DNA of 64,000 nt from Cryptomeria japonica (Eukaryota; Streptophyta; Pinopsida; Cupressales; Cupressaceae): positions 651,826,920-651,890,919 of the forward strand of contig NC_081405.1 of NCBI RefSeq assembly GCF_030272615.1, read 5' to 3'. Positions 23,049 to 34,220 of the stretch are shown piece after piece. A program made the position numbers and the translations under genes. Numbering within the stretch: the first letter of the stretch is position 1; each line of letters opens with the position of its first letter. The notes beneath the pieces were generated by a model, which searched no databases, had not been told where the DNA came from, and was given only the letters and a program-made list of their open reading frames with translations.

Positions 23049-25429
23049 TTAGTATTTACCTCTGTCAAAAATCTGATTCTCATCACTTGATACCATGATC
23101 CAAACAAAGGCACCTTTCAATAACAACTGAGCATAACTTTTATAATCTACCTCTTTTGTCTCATCACTGTAACAACTGGTGTGCTTACCTTTGGTTTGAT
23201 CTTGAACTTTGTAATCACACACTACTTCAACACAAGTAAAAACATGAGACAATTCACAATAAAGGCTTTCCCACAAGCTACCATACATTTCACTATCCCA
23301 ATCAATTCTATCTTTTGCAAGGACACCATCATGCTGAACTTCAAAAATAAAACATTCATTTTCAACATTGTAGTTCTCATTAGCACATGCCTTATTATCA
23401 TTTAAATCAATAGAATGAGGGACACTACTAACCAGCTGATGCAAACAAGGAACATAAATGTTACAACCCAGATGTGATACTTCACTATGTTGATCACACT
23501 CTATACTCTCCTTGTTTATCAAACTCAAAACTTTCGCATTCTCAAGATCCCATTCATGGAAAAGAATGCATACCTTTGGCTGAAGCAAATCCTCAGCTAA
23601 GTCTTCCTCTTTTAGGCTTACATCTACCTGAAACACTTCCATTTATGGTCTGAAATAATCATCACATAACCCATGCCTCTTGTCTTCATCATGAAGTAAA
23701 TTTTTACAACCCATGCTACTGCTGTTCGGAATTACATCAGCATTACAAACTTGTTCAACACAAGGGAAAACTTCAACATTTTCATCAATGAAATCAGCAC
23801 CATGAACATTAGTATCAAAAGAAAATAACTCCATATCCGGTTCAAGCATACTATCATCATTTTCATTCTCTTCATGGTACCTCAAATTCTGAAAGCATTC
23901 AAACATGGGTTTACTTAAATCTGAAAATAGAACATTATCAGCACTGTCACATACATTCTTATCTTCAAAAACACTTTCATTTTTAGATTCATAACTGAGG
24001 CACATAACTTGGTCTTCTCTTATATCATCTTCAGAAGATGAATAATAAGAATTCTCATAACCATCATCAGCTGCATGACTGGCATTCATTTGTTGATCAA
24101 GAGAAAGTGAAACACTTGTGCCAAGATCATTCTCATTTTGAAATTGATCTTCATTGTTAATTTGCATACCTTCAAGGTGTTGGTAATAGAACTCATTGTC
24201 ATCATAATCAACAACACCACTCTATCTTGAAACACATTCATCACTGGGTATACTTGCACTGAACACATCATCAATATCATTCACAATTTCATTTTCAGAT
24301 TTATCAGACTTAACCAAAATCTGATTTTCATCATATTGCACAACTTCACTTACATAATCAACAACATTTGGTGATCCATCAGTACTTGGCATTTCAACAT
24401 CAAATACATCAGCAACATTTAAAGATCGATGGTCATTATTACCATAATTTTCATTATTGTTAACCTTAGGAGATGCATGATTAACTTGATAATTTGCAGT
24501 CACATAGTCAGCATAATCGACATACAAATCAAATGGTACATATCCCTTGTATATATCAATCTTTGTATCAGCATTATCACAACATTGCACACTAATCATT
24601 CCATCATTACTGTGAGAGGCAATCGGCATTAATAGCAAAGGATCTTGACTCTCATTCAAATTTGAAGCACATGCATCAACAAAACCATTCGGAATTGCAA
24701 AGCTTGATGCACCTAGACACGGAATGATTTGCTCAACTTCACATGGTATTTCACCATTGAAGGTGCTTTGACAAGAAACCACAACAGACACAAATCTCTT
24801 GGCTATCCCAAATTTCAAATTATTTTTGATGTCCCTAGCTGTGTTAAAAGCTTCATACAAAGTCTTAGGTTCTTTGTTTCTCAATAGGAAACCCATCTTC
24901 TTACCAAAAGCACTCATATAGATATCCAGGCATACTTTATCATCAAACTTATACTTTCTAGAAATTTTAGAAAATATTTGTGAAAACCTGATATTAAATG
25001 GTGGTACCAATTCATCTTCCCTGATTTCTATATAAGTGAACTCTTTTATCATATCATAATCACTAAAATCAATTCTTCCCATGAGGTAATAGAATTCACT
25101 AGCAAAAAAGAAAACCAATTTCTTACATCCTCTTTCAGTGACTAAACAAACAATTTCATGCATATATCTTCCTGACAAATTTCAAATTCTCCTATCAAAT
25201 CTGAAACTCTTTTCATGTGTTGACATGCTAATTCTGATTTCTTCTCACTGAATATGGGCAAATACTTTCTAATTTCTATGGGTATGGGATTTAGGTAACC
25301 CAGAATACTTTCAAAGTTTAGAGCAACATAATACTTCATACTGAAACTCTTCCTATTACATGGTTGTTCTGGTTTACTAGGCATGGTCATATGTGGAAAT
25401 ACACAAGGCTGAAAAACTTCACTGCTCAT
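23049..25429 (-). pseudogene. Gag-like long ORF of element B, broken
   Basis: It starts MSSEVFQPCV as in element A. Segment 25429-25142 ends at a stop (MKLFV*). The next stretch reads SLKEDVRNWFSFLLVNSITS then WEEL, close to the Ty3-type gag consensus. A deletion of roughly 30 bases near 25065-25080 then shifts the frame. From 25178 down to 23049 the remaining segments (to 24222, 24167-23643, 23642-23049) share one frame, with stops at about 24219, 24168 and 23640. The N-terminal gag part and the C-terminal part (VFQVDVSL, PKVCILFHEWD, YAQLLLKGAFVWIM) match element A, but the acidic middle differs markedly. No zinc knuckle or pol motif is visible. Confidence 0.8.
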
Positions 25430-26196
25430 TTTTTCCTATTCCCACAAATGATTATACAATCTTGGATAAAAAACTTCAAGCACATATCCTTATTCAAATC
25501 TATTCATTAACATTGCTTGACATAAGGTTTTCCAAATTTGCATACTACTGAAGATCATATACACTGGATACTTTAGCATCATAGATATGCAAATTAATTT
25601 TGTGATTCCTTTTTCCCTCTAGACTAGTGCTATTCACTAAATGGGAAAACAACATTACACATTCAAACTTTCAGAATAAATATCTTTTGCATTTGAAACC
25701 TCTTAAAATACCTAGAGATTTGCAATTGTAAACTCTTGTAGATCTGAAGATTAATTTCAACTTTCAGCACGGTCTTTTATCACAGATTCGCCACCTCTTG
25801 CATAGAGGACATTTTGAACAGCAGAATGCCATTCAATCACAAATTTAATTCTCTTTATTCCTTTGATCTTGCTGCAATAAACACTTTTCCAGGCTGTTTA
25901 ATATTGGTATGAACCACAAAGTCACCACCTAAATAAGGAATTGGGGAAAAATTTGCATACAGCTGCAAGGAAATCTTACAACTCTCAACAATGCATTCAT
26001 TGTTACTCCTTCATGAAATATGACATGTAACACATATCATTCTATAGAACCAGAACAAGGAGCATTTTCTTCACCATAAAACCACTTTCAACTCTGTGCA
26101 TATACAATGGACTGACTAACTGGACATGACATTGACAGGATGAAGAATACATTCCACTTCTAACCATATCAATCAAGCATTTGAATCCATTTAGTT
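25430..26196 (-). other. Leader between primer-binding site and gag ORF of element B
   Basis: Non-coding sequence matching the leader of element A in order. No gene or specific site is seen. Confidence 0.5.
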
Positions 26197-26213
26197 CCCC
26201 AACAGAGTCGCCA
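26197..26213 (-). other. Primer-binding site of element B
   Basis: The minus strand reads TGGCGACTCTGTTGGGG, separated by four A bases from the LTR end at 26218. It differs from the element A site at a few positions only. Confidence 0.75.
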
Positions 26214-26217
26214 TTTT

Positions 26218-29200
26218 TGTTGTTCACCAAAAGTGATAACCCAAGAATACCTACAATTGATCTATGAAGTAGCCAATTCAATCTATGAAGAACCTCAGAG
26301 CTTGGACAACATGACAAGGATATGAATCCTTCTACTCTTCAGGCTCTGCAAAACCTAGGTGGTTATACCTTTGATGCTTAGAATTAAACCTATTACACAC
26401 CTATGACAGCATCAACATAAATAGATAGATCTCACCAGGGCTCTAAAACAAGTAGTTTATTGTAGATGAGCTAGATCTACACATAAAACTCAACTATGCT
26501 TGAGCATGAGATAGATGAAACATTTCAAAACATAACATAAACTAAGGATATTCTGATTGGATTTTAAATTGGTTTGAGAACCCCCTTAATTGCAAGATCA
26601 GTGCCTTATCCAATGGCAACAGAGTCATACATTGAACTATAAGTGGAATCACTCATTCCAAATCCATCTTCATCATGAAATCTTTCTGCATTAATGCCTT
26701 ACATATTGCATTACTAATCTTATCCACAAAAAATATCAGATCCAGAAGCATGAACCCTATTTTATTAATGTTTGCTCACAGAGTTTAAAATCTTCCTTGA
26801 AGATTACCTACAAACAAGCATTACCCTCACAGACACAACTGTTTATGACAAACTTGGTCCTCCTCAAGAATCAAATTTGAATAAAATGAAGATACACTTC
26901 AGAGACAAATTTTGTGCGAATTTGTGCATGCCTTAAATACACAAGAACCTGCAACAAATAACACCTATAGCATGAATCAAACTCTATTATATGGAAAAGG
27001 ACATTGCCCTGTACAATTTTGAAAAGAACTCAGAATTGGAAGCCATGAAAATATGGAGCCATTCTCCAAATTTCTGGAACCCTTACAAATGAGAAGAATT
27101 GAGAATAAGAAGAGGAGGGAAAGATAAGACCTACAATCGAAATTGCCAAGTGTCTCTTTTCTCTAACTGAAATTCTTTACCTTCTTCTTTTCCATGGAAA
27201 TTGCTCTTAAAATATCCGATATTTTTAAAAATTAATTGCCTTATCAGATTCCTCACTCTGAGAGATTTCCAGAAATATATAATACTTCATATTTTGGCCA
27301 AAAATACAACCCTGGGCAAATTAATCATTTATGTGTGCACATCATTTAATTTTTTCATTTTTTCATATAGTCTCAACTATATAATTAACATGCATTTAAC
27401 TTTGATTTTTTCTCTGATTGTTCTTTGACACTTTGCCACGTGGCGATCTCTGATTGGTCGATGGGGTCTACTGGGTGCCAGCTCAACTGACACCTCATCA
27501 CTGCCACGTGTCCACTTGCTTGTCATCCACCTAGGTGCCACCTCTACGCCACATCATCACCACCGGGATGGGACCTACTTGTTGGACATCTGACTATACC
27601 TGCCACATCATTGCCACTTGGCTTTCGCCATTTTGCATTTCGTCTTTCACCATTTCGTGACCTCTAATGGGTGAGCATCTTGCCTTCGCGAAGCCGCACG
27701 GACCATCAGATCAACTCGGACTTGCTCGATCTTTACTACTGCTACATTTTTGCCTCCTCACTTTCACTATTTCATAGCCTTTAACATTGTGCATCTCGCC
27801 TTCCCAAAGCTGCACTGACCATCGGTCCTCTCCAAACCTGCTCGCTGGTTAAGTTGGCCTTTCTCTGCAAAATTTTGCCCATTTACCTCCAGAAACGTGC
27901 CTACATGGGGTCCATTTGTCATCGCTCAGTCAGCCTCCTCAGTTGCCTTGGGATCCATGCCCACAAGTGGGCCCACCTTGGGCGCCCAATGGGCACCAGC
28001 CGTCAAAAGCCTTGATGGCTTTGACACTATAGATGTGTGTGCTTTTGGTTATAAATACCAAAAAAAACCTCCGCCCAGCCAATGTGGGATAATGTGTTTA
28101 GCCTAGGACTGCATTTTTTTTTTTAAGCTTTCTCTGAGTGTTTTAATGGATGCCGACCACTGCGTATGGTGTTTTCTTCTAGATTTCAATACCTTTCTTT
28201 ACACCAAACACAGAGGAGTTATTGGACTATTGCTGCAATTGTTTTGATTTTCTAATAGCCTTTCAAACACCAATCACGCCATAGACAAAGGACAGCTGCC
28301 AATGGATTTGGCTTCAAACCTCTCCGCTCCCCTCCAAAATTCTACGCCTTGCCAAATGTTTCAGGTGGGGGAGGAGAATGGCACAAAAAACTGCCAGCAT
28401 TAAATTTGTTTGAATGTTTCCCTGTGGCTTTTCACCATGCCACGCACCACAGCGAGGGAGAGGAATACTTAACTATTGCATTTGCATTTTCTTTGCCATC
28501 CAACAAAAGCTTTCACGTGGGGAAGGAGGTAGCTTTACACCTAGCAAATTGCATTTTTTCTTGAAAACTCTATCCTCCCACAACACCACACTCCATGTAG
28601 GACATTGACTTCATTCCATGGGGCTTCACATGGAGGGAGAGAGAATTTGGTATTGGATAAGAGCTTTGAAAGCTTCTGCATTTTCTCAGCACCATCCTCC
28701 ATACTCCACTCAGCAAGTGAACTTAGTTTCAAAAGCTCCAAATCCCTTTCAGCACCTCCAACTCTTACATCCAGATAAAATGGATGAGACCCATGTTGGC
28801 TGCCCTTTTCCAATCCATACAAAAAACATTCGGAGGATGAACAAATAAAAACTCTAAATACTGGTCCTTCAACACCATGTTACCAAATAGATGCTCATTG
28901 CCTACATGTCGTGGAGTGGAATTAAACATGATTTCTTCATTGGAACACCTTGTAACTGCAAAACCAAACGGATGCTTGGTATATGAAAGCTTCAATCATA
29001 TCACCATCATTGTTTCATAAAAACCAAACCACCACTTATGGTCCAGTGAGAAGATAGGGTCCAGAATCTCCTCCTATCTGGCTTTCACTTTAAACCTTGA
29101 TTCAAAAATTATCATGAAGCAACAAGTCGGGTCGGGCCCCAAAGTGGGTCCAACCAAAAAAAATTTCATTTTCATGCAACTGACCTCTGAAATGCTTCAG

Positions 29201-30332
29201 GAACCTTACCCATACCTCTGGAAATGATCGACATTGTTTTTGGATCATCAGACTGAATTTTGCAACCTTCAGGCAATTACGCCACATTTTTGCATTTAAT
29301 TACGAAGACGTAATTTTCAAACCTATCAAAACACTCTTCTGGAGCTCACCATCTGACAGGCGTGTACTCTAATATACAAGCATGAACATTGCCAAATAGT
29401 TTTCCAAGACGAGCCCCGAGAAAAGAGATATTAATTGCCAAAAATGCCCAACTGGCTTTGTCGACACTACAGACCTAATGAAGTCAATGTTCTGGCAACA
29501 CATGATGCCTTTCTCAAAAATATAAAACGACCTCCGTAGATCCTCAAATTTGAAACACAAGTACCTTGAAGTACATTCTAAATCATTGAATTCTTAGTTA
29601 GACCAAAATCCTGACAGGATGCAAATGGCGTGCTCATAAAAACAACTACTTTAACTGATATAGCACTGAAAGTACAGATAACTGAAAACGATGGCTAAAT
29701 GAACTCTTTTGAAAACCGATCAAACAGATTTACAAAGGATTAAAATTTGAAACGTAGCTCATCATTTATACCAAAATTAACCCAGAAGAAACATTATGTC
29801 ATAGCAGTTACTATGGTAACTTTTACACTTATGTGAAACAGGGCTCCGACTAGCTGTCGAAACAGGGACTTGCCAAAACACACAAACTGCAAACGAATTT
29901 GGCTTTGAAAACTGAGCAAATGGATTCATTAGGACTTAAAATTTTGCAAGCTGACTCACATTTATGCATAGAATCCAATCCATGTTGAATTTCTTCATGA
30001 CGATTAACAGGGTAAAATTTGTACTTGCTCAAAGTAGGCTACTCAATAAAATTTGCATTTGTGCCTAAAATGCACTTTCAGCTCACCCCTCAAAATGGTT
30101 ACCTCATAAACTTATCCAAATTGAATTTTGAAAGTTGCACATCAATGCATAGGCCAAATGAAAGGTGTAGGACATGAATCCTGAGCCTTACCCTCTAAAA
30201 ATCAGTCGGCTCCATTTTGCCCTCTCACAAACTAGGCCATTCGAACTGACTCATTTAGGTAATTTTCTGACATGCAGAGCAAAATTTTGAATTGGGCCTC
30301 TAAACTTGACTCAATTTTAATAAGTCCCAACA
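26218..30332 (-). repeat. LTR B2 of element B (5' LTR), about 4.1 kb
   Basis: It starts TGTTGTTCACC next to the primer-binding site and ends AAGTCCCAACA at 30332, where Cop0 resumes. It shares outer segments with the A LTRs and with solo LTR D. Its variable segment (about 28130-29100) is distinct and holds the longer GH31-like fragment. A TATAAATA element lies near 28049. Confidence 0.85.
28541..28995 (-). pseudogene. Captured GH31 alpha-xylosidase/alpha-glucosidase-like fragment in LTR B2
   Basis: From 28995 the minus strand reads LSYTKHPFGFAVTRCSNEE, NSTPRHVGNEHLFGN and MVLKDQYLEF. The next GH31-like text lies in another frame: MYGLEKGSQHGSHPFYLDVR followed by VGGAERD (28822 downward). Plant GH31 enzymes carry PF.FAV.R.SN.E.LFN.T, LVFKDQYLE and then YGSHP.Y.D.RNVGG in this order, so both parts fit the same gene with a deletion and frameshift between them. 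The remainder (LELLKLSSLAEWSMEDGAEK) is open to about 28541 but I cannot place it in GH31. It is in element sense and lacks the catalytic (beta/alpha)8 barrel. Confidence 0.7.
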
Positions 30333-31864
30333 ACCTTTTGTCTTTGTACCAGTTGCCATCTCCAAGCTAGATCTATTAATGATTTTGCATTTTCCATCCT
30401 TGAACTATAATTGAATTCCCTTATCTACCAATTGTCCCGAACTCAAAAGATTATGCTTAAAACCTTCAACATAATAAACATTGTTAGTATTGTTCTTACT
30501 ATCCAATGATATAGTTCCTTTTCCCTGGATCATACATGCCTTGTCATCTCCAAATCTAACTAGTCCACCATCAAATTCTTGCAAAGATAGAAACTTCCCT
30601 TTATCTCCAGTCATATGATGTGAACAAGCACTGTCAATTACCCATTCATCCTTGTCCTCAATTTTATCAGCAAGTGCCTTTTCCTCAGGTACATTCTCTT
30701 CCAGTGTTGGATCATCTTCCTTGATAGCCAGGAACACCCATTCCTTCCCATTATCGGATCCACTAGCAAGGTCTTCTATCAATTCATCATCTGAATCAGT
30801 AATGCCTTCCTCATCTGCTATGTAGCATGATTTATCTCTATTTTTCTTGAATCTATACTTGTTCTGGTATCTAGGGTTAGGCTTAAACAATCTTTTAACT
30901 GTTTCTTCAAATCTTGAATTTCTTTCAAGACATCTAGATGCAAAATGACCAACTTATTACATGCAAAACATTTTTAAGGTGCTTTTCCTTCATACTTACT
31001 TCCTATCGGTCCTTTCATTACCCTTCTAGAAAATTGTGCTTCAAGTTGCTCAAACTCATCTTCTTCTCTCTTTATATCTTCTAATTCTTTTGCATATAAG
31101 GCTTTCCAGTCTTGCTTACCAGTTGCAAATGTAGATGCATGAAAAGCAGGTTCAGTCTTCACAGCACTAGAAGGTCCAAATTCCTCAAGGTCAAAAGTAG
31201 ATAGTTTCCCAGCCAAAGTATCTCTATTGATAGATGTATTTACTATTGTTTTCAACTAATTGATAGCAGTAGCCTTCATTTTGTAAGGCAGTGGTAGGGC
31301 TCTCAATACTTTAGAAACAATTTCATCTTCACTCAGAGTTCCACCACAACATTTAATTCCCATAACAATCTCATTTACTCTTTCTATGAATGCAGTAATC
31401 CTTTCATCTTCTTCCATTTTTAAGGTTTTCATAGCTCACCTGTTAACCATCAAGTTTACCAATCTTCACTATAGGGTCACCTTCATTAAGAGTCTACAAC
31501 TTATCCCATATAGCCTTTCCAGATGATTGTTTTGTCAATCCCATTATTTGTTGATCAGAAAGTGCACACAAGAGGGCTTCTCTTGCTCTACAATCATTGT
31601 TAAGCTCCTTGTCCAGGTTAGCTAGAGGAGGATTGCCTGATCCCGGATTAAAGGGTGTGACATCAATCTGTGTGATCTCCCAAATCTCTTTTGAAAGACA
31701 TCTCAGATGAGTCTCCATCTAAATCTTCCATACTGTATAGTTAGTTCCTTCAGGCCTTGGTATATCCCTTTGAAAGATAGCTCCAGAAGAACTAGATGAG
31801 CTTGAATTGTTAGTCACCATAGGATCTTCCTCAAGCAATTAATATTTTTGTAGAGAGGACCAAA
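30333..31864 (-). pseudogene. Cop0 gag and protease (third of three parts)
   Basis: The minus strand, from the primer-binding site downward, reads a UBN2-type copia gag: METHLRCLSKEIWEIT, ALSDQQIMGL, then KLSTFDLEEFGPS and DWKALYAKELEDI. A decayed zinc-knuckle region follows near 30950-30985 and then PNPRYQNKYRFKKNRDKSCY. The protease core near 30630 reads VIDSACSHHMTGD, where the usual DSG catalytic triad is DSA. The protein then runs into EGFKHNLLSSGQLV and is cut at 30333 by element B. Stops and frameshifts are frequent, especially 31260-31490. Confidence 0.85.
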
Positions 31865-31876
31865 GCTCTGATACCA
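31865..31876 (-). other. Primer-binding site of Cop0 (tRNA-iMet type)
   Basis: The minus strand reads TGGTATCAGAGC, the standard plant copia primer-binding site complementary to the initiator methionine tRNA 3' end, two bases from the LTR end. Confidence 0.9.
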
Positions 31877-31878
31877 AT

Positions 31879-33092
31879 TGTTAGATAGTTCAAATAATTA
31901 GAAGACAACTGAGAGGGTGGGTGAATTAGTTGTCATAGATTATCAGAAGCACTAGCAATTTAAAATTTAATACCAGAACCTAAAACAATAATACTGGAGT
32001 AGTAGTTAGTCCAATTAAGCATAAACAATAGTCACATAATAAAATCCATCTACACAACACCAAGATTTGTATGTGGAAAACCCAATAAAGGGAAAAACCA
32101 TGATGGAAATCCTACCAGAGTCACATAATACTTCTGCAGTAAGTGTGTGAATTACAATGAAGGGGCCTGCACTTGCAGGAAGAAGAACCTAGAGCACACT
32201 GCTCATCATAAAAGGAGCCTCACTGAGTACATATAAATCCAGACTACAATCCTGAGAAGTGTTGAACTGCAAAAGATAGCATCTCTGATGTCTGAGTACA
32301 GTTCTGATTAAGCTCAATACTGGAGGACTATATCTTCTTACACAAACCCAATTCAATCTCCAATGATCGACCAACTCCTTTTCCTAAAAGATATTACATT
32401 ATTCGCACGTTACATTCTTTGACCATGACCTCTTACATTAACCATGATGATCTACAATGAGATCTTACATCTATTTATACAAACCCTCGACCATAAATAA
32501 TCAGGTCAACCACCAGACAATAAACTGATTACATATTTACAAACCATGTCGGCCTTAGACCAAACAAATAATAACACATAAGACATCCTGAAAATATAAT
32601 AATAGGTCTTGTCCACACATTACAATAATGTTGTTCCATAACCTAGATGAAGCAAGACCAAGTATAGGTCCACACACTTCCACAATGATCTCCAACATCC
32701 AAGTCTCGAACATGATTACCAACAACATCCAGAAACTCCATCGGGAGCTACACCAACACCACTTATGCAATTCATCAAAGATCTCCAACAAAATCTTTAC
32801 TGGTGAAACCCTCATCGGAACCATAAACCAATCTTCGAAGCAGGCAGGAAAGCATCCAATCACCAGACCAAAACCAATTTATTAAGTATGACTATAAGTA
32901 TTATTAATAAACCAATTCCATCACCAAATTATACTAGAGTTTGTTGGATCAAGCCGGATCCAAGTCAACCATAAATCACTCAACCTACCGAAACCAGAAG
33001 GGTGTCGGTAAAGAATCCAAACAGATAGTGTTGAGATCAATGACAAAGCATCAATGCAACACATAATAATCAGGTCTACCAAATGGCCAACG
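31879..33092 (-). repeat. 5' LTR of Cop0
   Basis: On the minus strand it starts CGTTGGCCATTTGG (first T changed to C) and ends CTATCTAACA at 31879, about 1.2 kb. It is alignable by eye to the Cop2 LTRs (40169-41458), including the opening 'tgttagatagttcaaataa' on the plus strand. The matching 3' LTR is not in the window. Confidence 0.8.
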
Positions 33093-33248
33093 TTTGGTTT
33101 ACTAGTTTCAATTATTTACCATCATGCATATAGTTGATGAAATGAATGATAAAGTAAGAAGTTAAATCTGATCAAGTTTTAAGTATATGTTGATTCACCC
33201 CCCTTCCCTCTCATAATCTATTAGTGTTTAGAAATTTGTATCAAAGCT
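33093..33248 (+). repeat. Truncated copia-type LTR end and decayed primer-binding site
   Basis: The text 'gttgattcacccccc...ctctc' (about 33189-33215) is the usual 3' end of the plus-strand copia LTRs here (compare 53289 and 59134). It is followed at 33237-33248 by TTGTATCAAAGC, a two-mismatch version of TGGTATCAGAGC. Most of the LTR has been lost at the join with Cop0. Confidence 0.6.
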
Positions 33249-33301
33249 TGGTTCCTAAAGAAGTTCTTTAATCACTAAGGTAGATTCGACATTTGAACAC
33301 A

Positions 33302-33660
33302 ATGTTTGAAGAAGAGAATATGAATCTGAATAAGTGGGATTTTGAAGTTGTTGTTGATATGGAAGGACAACTGAGATATACTCTAGTGGATCTAGATGAA
33401 AGCATAAGGAAATGTAAGAAATAAAAAGAAAATATCACCTGTATAAGAAAGTTACTTGATGAAAGAAGAAAAAATATTAATGATCTAGAAACAAAGCTAA
33501 ATGACAAGATTGAATAATGTAGCTAAATTGGAAAGGAAGTGACTATGATGAAGAAGGAACTGAAGGATGCAAAATAGAATATTGACAAAGGATTGAAGCT
33601 TAAAGGTAGTATTTAAGTGCTTGATGTGATGTTGAGTGCGAACAAAGGAAAGCATGTGTG
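33302..33660 (+). pseudogene. Decayed coiled-coil (gag-like) ORF
   Basis: From ATG 33302 the frame reads MFEEENMNLNKWDFEVVVDM and LVDLDESIRKCKK, followed after stops by LLDERRKNINDLETKLNDK, MMKKELKDAK and VLDVMLSANKGKH. The heptad-rich helices followed by an LD.MLS..K motif resemble the coiled-coil C-terminal part of plant copia-type gag proteins. At least five stops show it is dead. It follows a decayed primer-binding site, which supports a retroelement origin. Confidence 0.45.
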
Positions 33661-34215
33661 TAGGATCATGGGGGTCCAAACTAGGCCTTAAATGGAAACG
33701 AAAATTCAAAAAATTAGAGTTAGGCAATTTGGCATTATTTTTTTAATAGTTATCAACATAATATGAAAAATATGTAAGAACAAAATTTGTAGAAAATTGA
33801 ATCTAGTTTCTAAGCTACTTGACATGTCTGGATGTGCCACATTTTTTTTGTAATTTTTTGGCAAGTAAATAATTAAATATGAATTTTTTATTATCTTTTT
33901 AAAAATTAAAAAATATGTTTTTATATGGACCATAACTTTGTCAAAAGTCCATGAAATTCAATTTTTTTGTTCCTATAGTAGACGAAGCCTAGAATGTGCA
34001 ACATTTTTCGGATTTGAAAAATGTTTAAACATGCTTAAGTTATAGATATTTTTTAATCAACATATCAATCAAGACTTTAGACATAATTTATGCAAAAAAT
34101 AAATAATAATTATTAATTAAATTCTAAATAAGGAAAAATTTATGTTGGTAGAAAGCTGACTATTTCCTTCAAAACCCCTTTTCATTTCATCAATTTTGGG
34201 CAAAAAAAAAGTCAT
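33661..34215. other. AT-rich non-coding remnant
   Basis: Sequence with A and T runs and no supported gene. It is probably the further decayed interior of the element starting at 33093. The right end is the insertion site of solo LTR D (first CAACC copy at 34216-34220). Confidence 0.4.
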
Positions 34216-34220
34216 CAACC

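Larger units (their letters stand above)
19936..30332 (-). mobile_element. Element B: second gag-only, giant-LTR retrotransposon
   Basis: It has the same organisation as element A: LTR (30332-26218), primer-binding site (26213-26197), leader, gag-like ORF (25429-23049), LTR (22814-19936). It lies in the pre-integrase region of Cop0; the copia text on the two sides ('atattacct' and 'accttttgtctttgtacc') joins sensibly. The flanks share ACCT, but the left LTR start is mutated (TATTGTT instead of TGTTGTT), so the exact duplication is uncertain by a base. No pol motifs were found. The two LTRs carry the same GH31-like fragment. Confidence 0.85.
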
